The notes under the pieces are model-generated. The model was not told the origin of the DNA. It saw only the letters and a program-made list of their open reading frames with translations, and did no database searches. Below are positions 46,003 to 56,517 of a DNA stretch of 64,000 nt, piece after piece. The stretch's first letter is position 1, and every line of letters begins with the position of its first letter. Both the position numbers and the translations under genes were made by a program. Source of the stretch: Albugo candida (taxonomy: Eukaryota > Oomycota > Peronosporomycetes > Albuginales); NCBI GenBank assembly GCA_040437565.1, contig JBDOQK010000034.1, positions 1 to 64,000 on the forward strand, written 5' to 3'.

Positions 46003-48477
46003 GGGATCCGCTAAGGACCCATCACCCCCATATTTCCAGCCAATTACAGACCTCCAGTGGCTTTCCAGGGGAGTCGCGATACAGTATTTTTTAATACAGA
46101 ATACAAAATAACTCAACTTTGCCAAGTTCATAGTTGCCATCTTCTTGCCATCTTCTTTCCAAATTCCGATCTCCACTCATGTCAGTCTTTGTCAGCCTTT
46201 TCATATAAACGATGAACCCCCTTGACCTTGAATCTCTTCCTGACCATGTATTTGGTACCTTGAAGGAAGCCCGTGATGCGGTTGACAAGTTGTTCCAAGA
46301 TGAAGGGTATATAATGACCATCTTGCACACCAGACACGCTGGAAACAAACCCTCTGGAGAGGTCAAAGTACTTGACCTAGCATGCTCTTGCAATGGAAGA
46401 TTACGGACCACTTGTTTACAACAACAACAGCGTCAACGCATACGAGGAAGTCGCGCTACCGATTGCAAGTTTAGCTTGTTGATTCGTCGGTGTGTATAAC
46501 TTGAATGGCTGGTAGAGCTTGGCATGCATGACCACGGCCATTAAGTTTTTGTGGACCCTAAGGTCCATCCACAAGGTAGCGCACTCACAAATGAACAGCG
46601 CTCTGTGGTTCTTGATATTATCCTTGATGGTCTCCCACCTGTCAGAATTGTGGCAAGCATGAGAAGCCAGAATGTCTCGGTCACACACTCCGTGACATCT
46701 ACAACATCAAGCAAGCCGAACGACGGCGTGTTTTGGGTGGACGCTCATCACTTGCTGCCCAACTTGGCAGCCTGGAAGGGAATGCCTCCACTCCATACTT
46801 CACCCGGTTTGATGATGAGCGCAAGCTTACTCATCTGCTTATTGTTTCTGCATCTGCAAAAAAAATCTGTAGCAAATACAGCGCCAACAAGATCTGGCTC
46901 ATTGGCTCAACGTATAAGACCAGTCGCTTTGGTCTACCGCTTGCACATGTTGTTGGACTTACCGCTACTGGCCAAAGCTTCATATTTGCATACCGCTTCA
47001 TGTCAGCAGAAGGCGAGGACAACAACCTTTGGGCCGTGCGCCTCATCCGTGAGCTTTTCAACAGGTTCTCTCTACCAGCATCTACTACGTTTGTCACTTA
47101 TCGCAAGCTGGCGCTGATGAATGCACTGGATAGAGTCTTACCAGATGCAACGTTTTTGCTGTGTCGCTGGCACATCAGCAAGTATTTTCTGAGCAAGGAG
47201 CGAAAAACCTTTGCATCAATGGAAGCTTTCCAGAAGCTTTATCAAGCATGGAATCTACTTGTCTCGTCAAAAGCTGCAGAGAACTACGAGACCCAGCTGG
47301 CATCAATGCGCACCGAATTCTTCCATCATGTCATGACATATCTTGAAGAGACATTGCTCATCTACAAGGACCGATTTGTGGATTACCTCAAACGTGGTAA
47401 TCTGTGTTTTGGGAATGCCACAACTTCACGAGTAGAGGGTGCACATGAAACATTGAAAAATTGGATTCGGGCATCCAATGGGGATCTTCTGACAGTGGAG
47501 ACAGCATGCAAGCTTGCCTGTGAGGGTCAGCTGGCATCAATTCGTCAGCAAACAGCATTGGATCGGGCTACCGCTGATTTACAATTTGGGGAAACTTTTG
47601 CTGCTGTCATGGGCAAGATTTCTGTGACCGCATCAAAGCTGGCTTTCAAACAATACCAACAGCGACAAGTAGCAGGCGAATGCTCAGGTAGATTTCAATC
47701 AACCCATGGCATTCCCTGCAAGCATCTCCTCCGCAATTCATCTCCGCTGGCTTGCGAGGATTTCCACCAGCATTGGTGGTTGGTAAAGCCAGCTTGTGTG
47801 GTTACGCTACTGGAAGCAAACAACAATGAATCCATTGACGCAGATCTGCAGAGAATTCGTAATGAATTTAATAGAGCATCACAGTTCCATCGCCAGATGA
47901 TTCGTGAACACCTTGCAACCCTACCTGATGCCACAGTACTCAAACCTGTTGTAATCCGAGCTCGTGGCCGACCTGCTCGTTCGCTAAACAGGAGGATCCC
48001 TACACCATCCACGCAGACGGACCCCTCACAGTTTGAGCATGTTGAAGCATCTTTACAGCGACAACGAAGATACGGAAACTTTCGCCAGATTGGCCACAAT
48101 CAAAGAATTTGCCAGAATCCAAAAGTTGCACCAGCATCGGCAGCAGCACTACCAGCAGCTGGCAATCTTGCAGCGCTTGGCGCTGCTGACGAGCGGGAGT
48201 TCCCAGGCTGGCCCACAGATGCCTGGGATCACATCTGAGTCCATAGAATTATATCGCTTTTGAAATCTACTATATATCTATCTAAAATAGGTTTAATTTC
48301 ATCAATCCACGTTGCTTTGCAACGTGAACAATAACACCAATTTTAAAAGATGAATTATTCTGTATGAAAAAGTACTGTATCGCGACTCCCCTGGAAAGCC
48401 ACTGGAGGTCTGTTATTGGCTGGAAATATGGGGGTGATGGGTCGTTAGCGAAAAGTAATGGGTCGTTAGCGGATCCC
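46003..48477 (+). mobile_element. MULE DNA transposon, whole element with TIRs and TSD
   Basis: This is a 2475-bp element. The left terminal inverted repeat is 46003-46103 (starts GGGATCCGCTAAGGACCCAT). The right one is 48356-48477 in inverted orientation. They match over about 100 bp with few differences. The right one is longer by a 21-bp internal duplication that doubles the GACCCATNACNNNNCGCTAA-like segment near its tip. A perfect 9-bp duplication (TTTTCATAA) borders both ends. Inside is one transposase gene on the plus strand. The element is richer in GC than its surroundings. An exact target duplication and near-identical TIRs indicate a fairly recent insertion. Confidence 0.92.
46212..48238 (+). 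pseudogene. MULE transposase, family 1, catalytically altered
   Basis: The gene starts MNPLDLESLPDHVFG at 46212, with a FAR1/WRKY-like N-terminal zinc region (LACSCNGRL, ATDCKFSLLIR). Two stops and a phase change follow before the 501-codon frame 46733-48238. That frame has the MULE core: IGSTYKTSRFGLPLAHVVGL, FVTYRKLALMNALDRVLPDA, LLCRWHISKYF, then TTSRVEGAHETLKNWIRA and a SWIM-type zinc finger (ECSGRFQSTHGIPCKHLL). Oomycete and plant MULEs carry D in the DSTYKT and TDRELAL positions. Here they read GSTYKT and TYRKLAL, so both catalytic aspartates are gone and the glutamate remains. The copy should be unable to cut DNA and was presumably moved by an enzyme supplied elsewhere, or decayed after landing. 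Confidence 0.88.
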
Positions 48478-48489
48478 TTTTCATAAATA

Positions 48490-49313
48490 GGAAACTGCTA
48501 TCCGGACAACCCCTGGATTATAGCCAATCAAGAGCCTGGAAAAGCCTCCCCTAAATGACTTGTTAGCAGTTAGTCTCCCACTACATCGATCAATGTACAT
48601 AATGAGACTCCTGAATATAATAATTACAAACGACTAAAGATTGGACCGAAGGCTGGTAGGAACGCTTCGATGACATCAATTTGGATAGATATAGAAAAGA
48701 ATAGGTAGCAAATACACTGGTCCAAAAAGATATTTATCATCTTTCAGAGTCATTGCTTGAAACGTTTTTTGTTGAGGTCATTATCTAAATATCGAATATC
48801 ATCTAGCTGATTTGCAAATTTGCGACAGATTTCATCGGAAGTACTAAATACAAGCCTTTCGGGAACATTGGAGCCAAAATAATAGTGTCTCTCATCGATA
48901 GTGTGAGTGCCGGTAAAGATTACGGAGTAGAATCGTATTATACGCACAGATCATATCTTGCTTCAAATGAAGCTAGGACTAGGGCTGATGTGAATGGTAA
49001 CGATGATCACTCATCCTGCTGGTTTCTATCCTTAGAATTTACTTATTTGATTAAAGTTACGCTTTTCTGCGAATGTCACCCAAAAAACGTTTGACAGAGT
49101 TTTTTACGGTGTAGTCCACCTCTTTTCACCAGGGTTATCCATCCATTCAGGTTGCACGTATATCAATGAGAATTAACACATTGAATCGTGATGAGATATC
49201 GGCTATTTTTGCGTATGAAGAGTTTCGCGACGCGATGAAGATTTTCCAGGGTTTTGATTGGCTATAAACCAGGGGGGCCGGTTAGCAAAGGGGGTGTCGG
49301 GATAGCAGCTCCC
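48490..49313. mobile_element. Small non-autonomous TIR element (MULE-like)
   Basis: 48490-48545 (GGAAACTGCTATCCGGACA, then TATAGCCAATCAA and CCTGGAAAA) recurs inverted at 49243-49313 (reverse complement GGGAGCTGCTATCCCGACA, TATAGCCAATCAA, CCTGGAAAA). The right arm has about 17 extra bases. The termini begin GG-A--CTGCTATCC, which resembles but does not equal the neighbouring MULE ends. The 824-bp interior encodes no transposase. A clear target duplication was not found, so the true ends may be a few bases off. The larger MULE is inserted only 3 bp outside its left end. Confidence 0.6.
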
Positions 49314-49689
49314 TTTAAATATGGTACATAAACTATAGTTTTCAAACTTTAGGTATATAAATCATATCCATGGGTTCCCTAGTTTTTATCTAATCTTCTA
49401 ATGTCTCTTACTGAATTCCATGCATATGTAGTTGTTCTTAGTAGTTTTTAGCTCTATTAGGAGCAGTCATTTTGATCGAATGGAATGTTGAGAGCATGAC
49501 AAAGGGGATCTAATACACTGGGGCTTGCGCAATATGCTCCTACTTTTAGACTGCGTCATTATGTTTTCAGATACAAAGTTATTTGTCCTTGATGGTCGAT
49601 ACAACCGCTGACTGATATATGAATGATGCTTTGAGAGGGATAAATGCAAAACACAACAGCTTGCGAGATTTTTATCTGCTTTTGTCGTA

Positions 49690-49870
49690 TTCGACAATCA
49701 AGATTCACAAACCGAGTACCTGCCGGAATTTGCGATTATATGGAGTCTGGGACTCATGTTATCTTGTCGTTGCATGGTGGACAATCTGGAAATCCATCTC
49801 ATATTCTACCATTCACACGTAATCATTTGTCGCCAATCTAACAACAACGTTTATTTTATGCGATATACTA
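49690..49870 (-). pseudogene. Relic of the unidentified 37-kb gene
   Basis: This piece aligns, diverged, with 37150-37350. The minus-strand translation keeps MVEYEMDF (versus MVKYKMDF) and QTPYNRKFRQ (versus QIPYNRNLRQ), but the CPNCDDK cysteine pair is lost and stops interrupt it. It shows that this gene, or a repeat carrying it, has had more than one copy. Confidence 0.65.
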
Positions 49871-49879
49871 TCCTCTTTG

Positions 49880-51473
49880 TAGCATAATTGGGTTCGGAAC
49901 CCTTTATTTCGTACATGTTGTCATGGGAAAATGCGCAATTTTGCTGAGGCTTACTGAGCGAGAACTAAAAAACATGGTTGAATAGGGTCGCTGTTTATAT
50001 GCAACCATTTCTCCTTACGTAGCATTTGCATGAAAAGTAGGGACGCCACGCGGGCGATAAAGTGAATGTTTGGCTCTGTAGCTTGTCGATTCTCATGCCA
50101 ATTCTATCATTGATTTTATTTACTTTTCCGCGAAGAAGAGTGTAAACTAGGTGGTAAACTTCATTGATAGGAAAGTGCAAGACCGATACTCCTAGCACCA
50201 GTATGTAGACTAACATGCATAATTGAGGCCAGAAAAGTATCAAGAAAGTTCTCGATAAAGGTGCATGATTTCCCACAATAACGATAAATTGAGTTATCTA
50301 ATTATGTACGAGGTGTGGCCACTATCGATCAAGGAACATGTCACACAACCATGATTTGACCATGATCGAGCTCATCTAAGACGTGAATTCTGCATGTCTT
50401 CTTTAGTTGGACTGCACACTAATTTCCTTGATGTTTATTCAATTCGGTGTGCTTCTCTGAGGAAGATTTGACCAATTTAGAAGCTTCCATCCAAACCGTA
50501 GTAAGCTACTGCAAGCTCACTACACATGCGATTCGGTGTCGCCCCAGACTATGCCACGTGCGTGTGCTTTGTATATTTTGGAGTGAAAAACATCCCTTTG
50601 AAGAGGAGCACGATTGCTTGTGTCATTCGCAGCGCAGTTTGTAGAAAATGTTAGGTGTCTGATGGGCTGGAAAAGATACAGCCTCTATTCTTTACTATTC
50701 GTGCTGGCTAGTCTATTCGAAGCCAGTAGATGCCATTAAAACGAATATGAGAGAGCCGTCAAAGGTTTACGAACGATAGTTCACAGCATTGTAAGTGTAG
50801 GTGTGACCGATGCCCGGATTTTTGTTTTGGAAAGATCAGTCAACAGACTACCTTGCATTGGAGATCACCGTTCAATATCTGCTTCCGTGATAGCAGTGCA
50901 TCGCTGAAGCCTACCAGAACTTCTGCAGGACCAATAAGGAACACCATCCGACGCATACAGAATTCTCGAGAAACAGGGACCGTTCAAGATGCAACCAGCA
51001 CCTTGTCACAAAGAAATGTTATGCCTTACAACATAGGTTGACTCATCTCACCACGAATCTGCGAGCGGCTACCATGCACAATGATGCATCGGTAAAATAC
51101 TTTCAAATCTCAGTGAAACACCAACAACTCCGCTGTTGTCATATTGCTATCAAGTGATTGTGAACGAGGTGAAATATCACTTGCACAGCGATTTACTTTC
51201 AACACGGCATCTTACAGATGATGAAGCAGTTTCCAGCGTATCGCGCTCACACACAATCGTTTGCATTCATACGGATTTACCTGGTGAGCGAATCTTGTGG
51301 AACACTGGCTCTTGTTAAATAAGGACGGTAGGTTTCGCAACCGTTGCGATCAAGCTATTCAGATAAAGAGGAGCCCTCCGCTCAATGGAATTCCCTTCGG
51401 ATGGCAAATATTGCATCTATTGTGGAGGGTTATCTCCATGCACAGGTAGTAGCTCCTGTTGATTGCGATTAAG
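49880..51473. other. Gene-free stretch upstream of gamma-SNAP
   Basis: I see no supported gene. Open frames of 60-93 codons occur in both strands without ATG starts or motifs. The last few hundred bases should hold the gamma-SNAP promoter. Confidence 0.45.
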
Positions 51474-52592
51474 ATGTCGGCGAAACGAAAAGAAGCTGAT
51501 GAGCAAATCAAACTGGCTGAGAAACATTTGACCAAAACTATGTTTCGATGGCAGCCTGACTACATGCTTGCGGCACCTTGTCTTGAAAAAGCTGCTGATG
51601 CGTATCGCTCCGCTAAGGAATACGATTTGGCCAAGCGCACCTATTTAAGAGCTGCTAGTGTACAGGAAAAAAATAAGTCAAGCTTTCGAGCCGCTCAGAA
51701 CACCGAAAATGCAGCAAAAGTGATTATGCAGATGCTTAAAGAGAATCCTTCTATCAGTGTGGAATCTAGTCGTCATGTAATGGAAGTCAAAGACTGCTAC
51801 GAAGTCGTCAGCAATCACTTTGTAGAGATGGGTGAACTGGGTAAGGCAGCCGACGCGCTTGTAAAAGGTGCGTCATTTTGTGAGGAAAAGAATCTTTCGA
51901 CTGAAATCATCAAAAATATGTACACAAATGCATGCTCATTACTGGAGACACAGGGAAAGCCTCATTTTGCTATCGAGACTTTTCAGAAGACCATCGGCTA
52001 TCTAGTACGAATTGGGGAGCTCTCAGACGCCACGAAACTTGTACAGCGTCAAGTATCATTGTTTCAGGAGATTGATCAGATTTCAAATGTGTACAAATGT
52101 CATCTATCATATGTGATTCTGCAACTCGCTCGAGGTGATGTGGCTGCAGCCGATACGTATTATATGGCGCAGTTGCAAGATGATGGCTTTCTTCACTCTG
52201 ATGAGTGTGCTGTCACTGAAGACCTCGTCCGTGCTTTCAAGTTGGGAAATGCTGAACTTTTACAGACAACGCTGAAAAAACAAACGATTCATTTTATCGA
52301 TCACCAAATCGGTAAATTGGCACGGACGCTAAAACTTTATGGATCGACTACAAATTCCGCTACAGTAGCTCAAGCTGGTATGAGCACTAAAGGCCTTACA
52401 TCGACACATGCGACTTCGACGACTTCTGAAATTCGAAAAGTCCAACCGTCTACAACGGAATTTGACTACGATGCGCTCGAGCTGGCTGACGGATCGGTGG
52501 TGCGAGAAAACCTTCCACCTAGTAATGTTGCCGACGCAGATGCACCTTCTTCCGCGACCGGAATGGTAGAAGGAACATTCGATCTGACCTAA
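51474..52592 (+). CDS. NAPG: Gamma-soluble NSF attachment protein (gamma-SNAP)
   Basis: A single-exon gene with its ATG at 51474, five codons inside the open frame, chosen because the residues before it come from a TTG. The product is 372 residues. The N-terminal two thirds are helical TPR-like repeats typical of SNAPs: FRWQPDYMLAAPCLEKAADA, YDLAKRTYLRAASVQEKN, FRAAQNTENAAKVIMQM, GKAADALVKGASF, PHFAIETFQKTIGYL and VYKCHLSYVILQLARGDVAA. Gamma-SNAP is known to help NSF take apart SNARE complexes after membrane fusion in the cytosol. The family is usually near 310 residues. The extra length here is a low-complexity Ser/Thr/Ala tail followed by an acidic patch (TEFDYDALELADGS). It converges on the DIxGA-repeat gene, with only 40 bp between the two stop codons. 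Confidence 0.88.
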   Translation: MSAKRKEADEQIKLAEKHLTKTMFRWQPDYMLAAPCLEKAADAYRSAKEYDLAKRTYLRAASVQEKNKSSFRAAQNTENAAKVIMQMLKENPSISVESSRHVMEVKDCYEVVSNHFVEMGELGKAADALVKGASFCEEKNLSTEIIKNMYTNACSLLETQGKPHFAIETFQKTIGYLVRIGELSDATKLVQRQVSLFQEIDQISNVYKCHLSYVILQLARGDVAAADTYYMAQLQDDGFLHSDECAVTEDLVRAFKLGNAELLQTTLKKQTIHFIDHQIGKLARTLKLYGSTTNSATVAQAGMSTKGLTSTHATSTTSEIRKVQPSTTEFDYDALELADGSVVRENLPPSNVADADAPSSATGMVEGTFDLT

Positions 52593-52632
52593 TGCTAATC
52601 TAACGATTCCTTTCAGACAGCTTGAACTATAT

Positions 52633-54027
52633 TTACGCCAGTTTTTGTACTAATTCTATCTCATTTTTCCGCGCCTGTGCCGCCTTGTGCTCGAAAAACG
52701 TTGGACGAGAGGATGAATTTTGCGCCGGTGTAACCTGTTTCCGTCTCTTTTCCACTGAAAAAGCTGATCCTTTTCGTTGATCGAGCGCTATTTGCCCAAT
52801 GTTTCCAATGCCTGCAGTGATGTGAGAAGCGCACACCTTTGCTGCTAATTGCGATTTCTTCCAATCTTCTTCCAACTGAGAAGCTAATGTCGCAAATACA
52901 ATATTCCTCGCCACGGAAACACATGAAGCATCGACTTGTCTTCCATCTAAAGCAGTGTACTGAGGTCCATTCGGATCCGTACATCGCTTGGTCTGAATAC
53001 AGCGGTGATGTGTATTTGCTTGAGCTCCTTCCACATCATCGACGTAGTTTGTGATGCGAGAATTGTGAACAAGACCATTTAAGCTGTTTCCAACAATGTT
53101 TTTTCCTGCAAATCCGCTCCTCGCTCCCTACCACTTCAAATTTGATCATTTGTACTAGCAACTCTCAAAAAGACATTTTTACCTCGATGTCCGTTGTTCG
53201 GAGGGAATAGAATGGCGCATTTTTTTCTAACTTTGGGCGCCAAGGATGCGCAAGCGGATCAAAATCTGTAGTAGGCCCATGGATTGTATGGACTGGATTC
53301 AGAACGTCCCTGCATACGCATTCAGTCTCGATCAAACTACCATAGTCACCTACGTCACACGTTTCGTTTGGAATTTCCCGCCAGTGATATCGCTTATATT
53401 CATTATGTCTCTTGGAGGACGATTGATAATTTCATCCTGGAAACGCGACCGCCATCCACTATATGATCTGGGTATAGCTTCCTAAAGGTTGACATATTTC
53501 CAATACCTTCCATCAAAGGAGAGAGTTTTCTCACCTGAGTATAGTCGCGGGGTCCGATAGCTTTTTTTTTTCTGGCAAATGCACCATCAATATCGCGAAC
53601 GTTGATACTGTCCCGCAGAAATTTCGGTTCCGGCTAAAACATTGCTATGAGAGAGTCAATTTAGATTATAAGGCCTTACGAATGTGGCAACTTCGAAACT
53701 GGGTAAGTTGTAGGTTGGGTTAAGAGGATCGACGACCCTTGTCGTGTTGAACTTTTTTTCTCGAGGATCGAGCGCTTTCTCGGATGATTTCCGCCAGTCT
53801 TTAGGATGAAGTGTCCTGCTAGAACTTCCAGCAATATCGCTTGGTTCATGGAAATGTGGTCGATCTATTCCAATACGGGTCTCACGTTGTGGTACCTGAG
53901 CTCCGATAATATCAGAGACGTCATTTGTGGTATGCGTTCCCCTCTTTGTCGATGAGGTGAATGTCGTTCCGTTTGGGTTCTGAAGTTGTGACAGTAGAGT
54001 GACGCTGTTACTCTGAATCTTCTGCAT
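52633..54027 (-). CDS. Five-exon DIxGA-repeat protein, probably axonemal
   Basis: I derive five exons from GT-AG sites that keep phase: 54027-53680, 53633-53535, 53481-53354, 53309-53183 and 52992-52633, with introns of 46, 53, 44 and about 190 nt. The product is near 353 residues. Each exon carries a short D[IV]xG[AGS] motif: VSDIIGAQV and PSDIAGSSS (exon 1), VRDIDGAFARKKK (exon 2), ISDITGGKF (exon 3) and TTDIE at the end of exon 4. NPLNPTYNLP and FDPLAHPWRP spacers lie between them. Such DIxGA plus NPLxPxY patterns are familiar from flagellar (axonemal) proteins of protists and animals, so a flagellar role is inferred. The last junction is uncertain: an alternative acceptor ending at 53106 would add DDVEGAQANTHHR, another copy of the motif, but is off by one base. 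Confidence 0.6.
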
Positions 54028-54062
54028 TGGCCTAGATGATGAAGAAGCAATTTGGTGATCAA

Positions 54063-55439
54063 CTGTGTGCTATAGAAAGAACCAGTCTTTTTGGCAGCTA
54101 AAATAACTCAGCAGTTTCGTCCGTAGCCTTCGTGTAATCTCGCAAGTCGACAAACTCACGCACTCTCGTCAAGTTACGGTAAAGGTCCGCATTGGTCGTT
54201 GGTGATTCACGTCCAGATACGAGGCAGAATTGCGTACAAAGTCGACTGCAAACTACGCAGATGGGCCATTATCTGTACATAAATACCAATCATTAGATTC
54301 ACATTTTATCGAGCAGAATCTCGTGACGTTATCGATCGCTCAAAAGTGTTGAATGCATCCATTATTGCTCTCATATTTCAAGCAGTGAAAGCATGCAAGC
54401 AAGATGTACTCTATCATGCTGTGATTATGATATATTGGTGAGCTAAACACTGGCTGTAGAGAAGGGTTGCTCTCCACAAATATTAGATTAGAGGACACAG
54501 GAGGAAGTAAACATGACTTTGTTTCGTAGACGTGTCTCATGTTTGCACTGCAAAAGTATTAGAAGAGAAAGACTTCTGGAAGTATATATAACGAATGAAG
54601 AGCAATGACACGATGATGAGCGCTGATGGCTAACCAAGTATCCTGTATAAGGAATGCTGCATTGTGCCATCACTGTGTGATGACTCAGTATGCTGAGGAA
54701 ATCTAGCGTTTCCTAAGCGTACATTTCATTTTGATGAAATCTTCTCTTCTTCTACTAGCCATCTCACGCACGGACGTGCATATGGGACACCATGACTCAG
54801 TAATAGTCGAGAGTAGTTGATAAATTCCTCATGAAATATATCAAGCGCTAGCTTTACTATAGAGCCCGCCTCTGATTATCCTAAAGTCTGGCAGTAGCAT
54901 TTCTTATTCCTCCAAGATCTCTTCGACACACGGAACGCCTGCTGTTTGGCCTTATCCAGGTACAGTTCTATCATCTGGTCGCAGTTGTCATTTACAAATA
55001 TTCGATAAGGAAATGATTAAATGCAGCTACTGATTAAAGGAATCTAGAGAACAATCTATCTTCCGTCAGCAAAGTAAAAACAAGGTAAAATGTACAAGAT
55101 TGGGCGTCCAGGCAATGATTTTGTTCTTTGGAAACAGGTACTGAGACATAATACAGTTTGCGATGTGCTTTTGCATGTAACAAAATGAAATTTAGGGACG
55201 TAAAAGATGATTACCCGCAGCAGAGTCATAAAGTACAGCTGAAGAAAGGCGCGTGCTTCAATAAGGATCGAAGGGTGGGTCGCTTGGGTGTTGCAACTGA
55301 CAGCGACTCAAAGCACTTTTCTACTTTGCTTCTGACCTCAATTAGTGACAAAAAAACCCTGAGCTGATAAGATGACTCTTCTCGTGTTGCTTGCTTCTAA
55401 TCGATGACCCTTTAGCTGAGGATGCGGTAGATTTTCATG
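54063..55439. other. Gene-free stretch
   Basis: No supported gene. The frames are short, without ATG starts or family motifs. Confidence 0.45.
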
Positions 55440-56006
55440 TCACGAAACGTTTTTGGCGTCAATTGCAAACGAAACCTTTGCCGTTATGTACACAAGTAGC
55501 TTTGTCAATTCATACGTGATGCCAATACGTGCCGCACGGCCACAGAAACGAATACTTTGAGCGCAGACGTTTCTTATATCGTGTAAAGCGTTCAATTCCA
55601 GATGCAAAGCCCGCATGCGTATCAATCCGTCGATAAAAGTTGCAGAGGTCGTTGCGCTGCGAAATGTATTGAAATTCTCAAGAGATACAGAAGTGATGAA
55701 GGCATATAAGGACTTTGTGGTAGATATAGTTTGGTGAACTTTTGCGATCAAGCAGCTTAAGTCTTGCATTTGATCAGATTATTCTATAATTTCACAGATT
55801 AGAGACCATTTGAAGATCTTCGATCGGTCAAGTAAAAATAATGAGGTAGCAGTCGAGTCCACTAACAGATCGACGGTGGTGGCTAGTGCGAAAAGCGTGT
55901 GAGCCATATAGCATTCTAGTAAAGGTATCTGTAGTCTCCCGGTGTCTACCTTTGCATGAATCGTCTGCTTTGATTTTGAATCAAATACAAACAAACGTAA
56001 TCTCAA
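55440..56006 (-). CDS. Hypothetical gene, two in-phase frames
   Basis: A 109-codon ATG frame (55769-55440) contains ATTSATFIDGLIRMRALHLE and NALHDIRNVCAQSIRFCGRA, which reads like conserved helical protein. A 75-codon open frame directly upstream (56006-55779; LECYMAHTLFALATTVDLLV) lies in the same phase, separated by a single stop. A short intron ending in ACTTAAG near 55757 could remove that stop, but its donor is weak. I do not recognise a family. It could equally be a decayed exon pair. Confidence 0.35.
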
Positions 56007-56517
56007 TTGATTTCATGACACGTGGCGCACCGAATGTAAGTACAAGTGATTGCAGCGCCTCTCATGCAGGACACATACCATTGTGAGGAAACCATATCCA
56101 CAGTCACTAGTAGAACAATGTATAGTGCGCCAGAGTGATCGAGAACGTCAGGCTCAAGTGATAAAAACATGATTCAAAGTCTTCCATAGGGCGCTTAATG
56201 CAATGACTACCACGACGATTAATTCCATGAGAGGATCATTGCATTTTAGACGTCACTACTTGAAAACAGATCTAATAGAGTAACGTACAGAATTCTGTTT
56301 ATGTTTGTCCTAGAAACACCTTTATCTAATCGTCAGCCGGCCCAGCTTACAGCGACATGTGCCGACTCCGTGTCTTCTACCGTCATCTTTCTGCACGCAC
56401 AGCATTTCCACAGTCTGCGTCTTCACGCTTTGTGATGTATGAACTTTACTAGCTCGGAATTTCAAAAAAGCAGCATTTTTGTATTTATCTTATCTCTGGT
56501 TCATGTTTCTAATCGGT

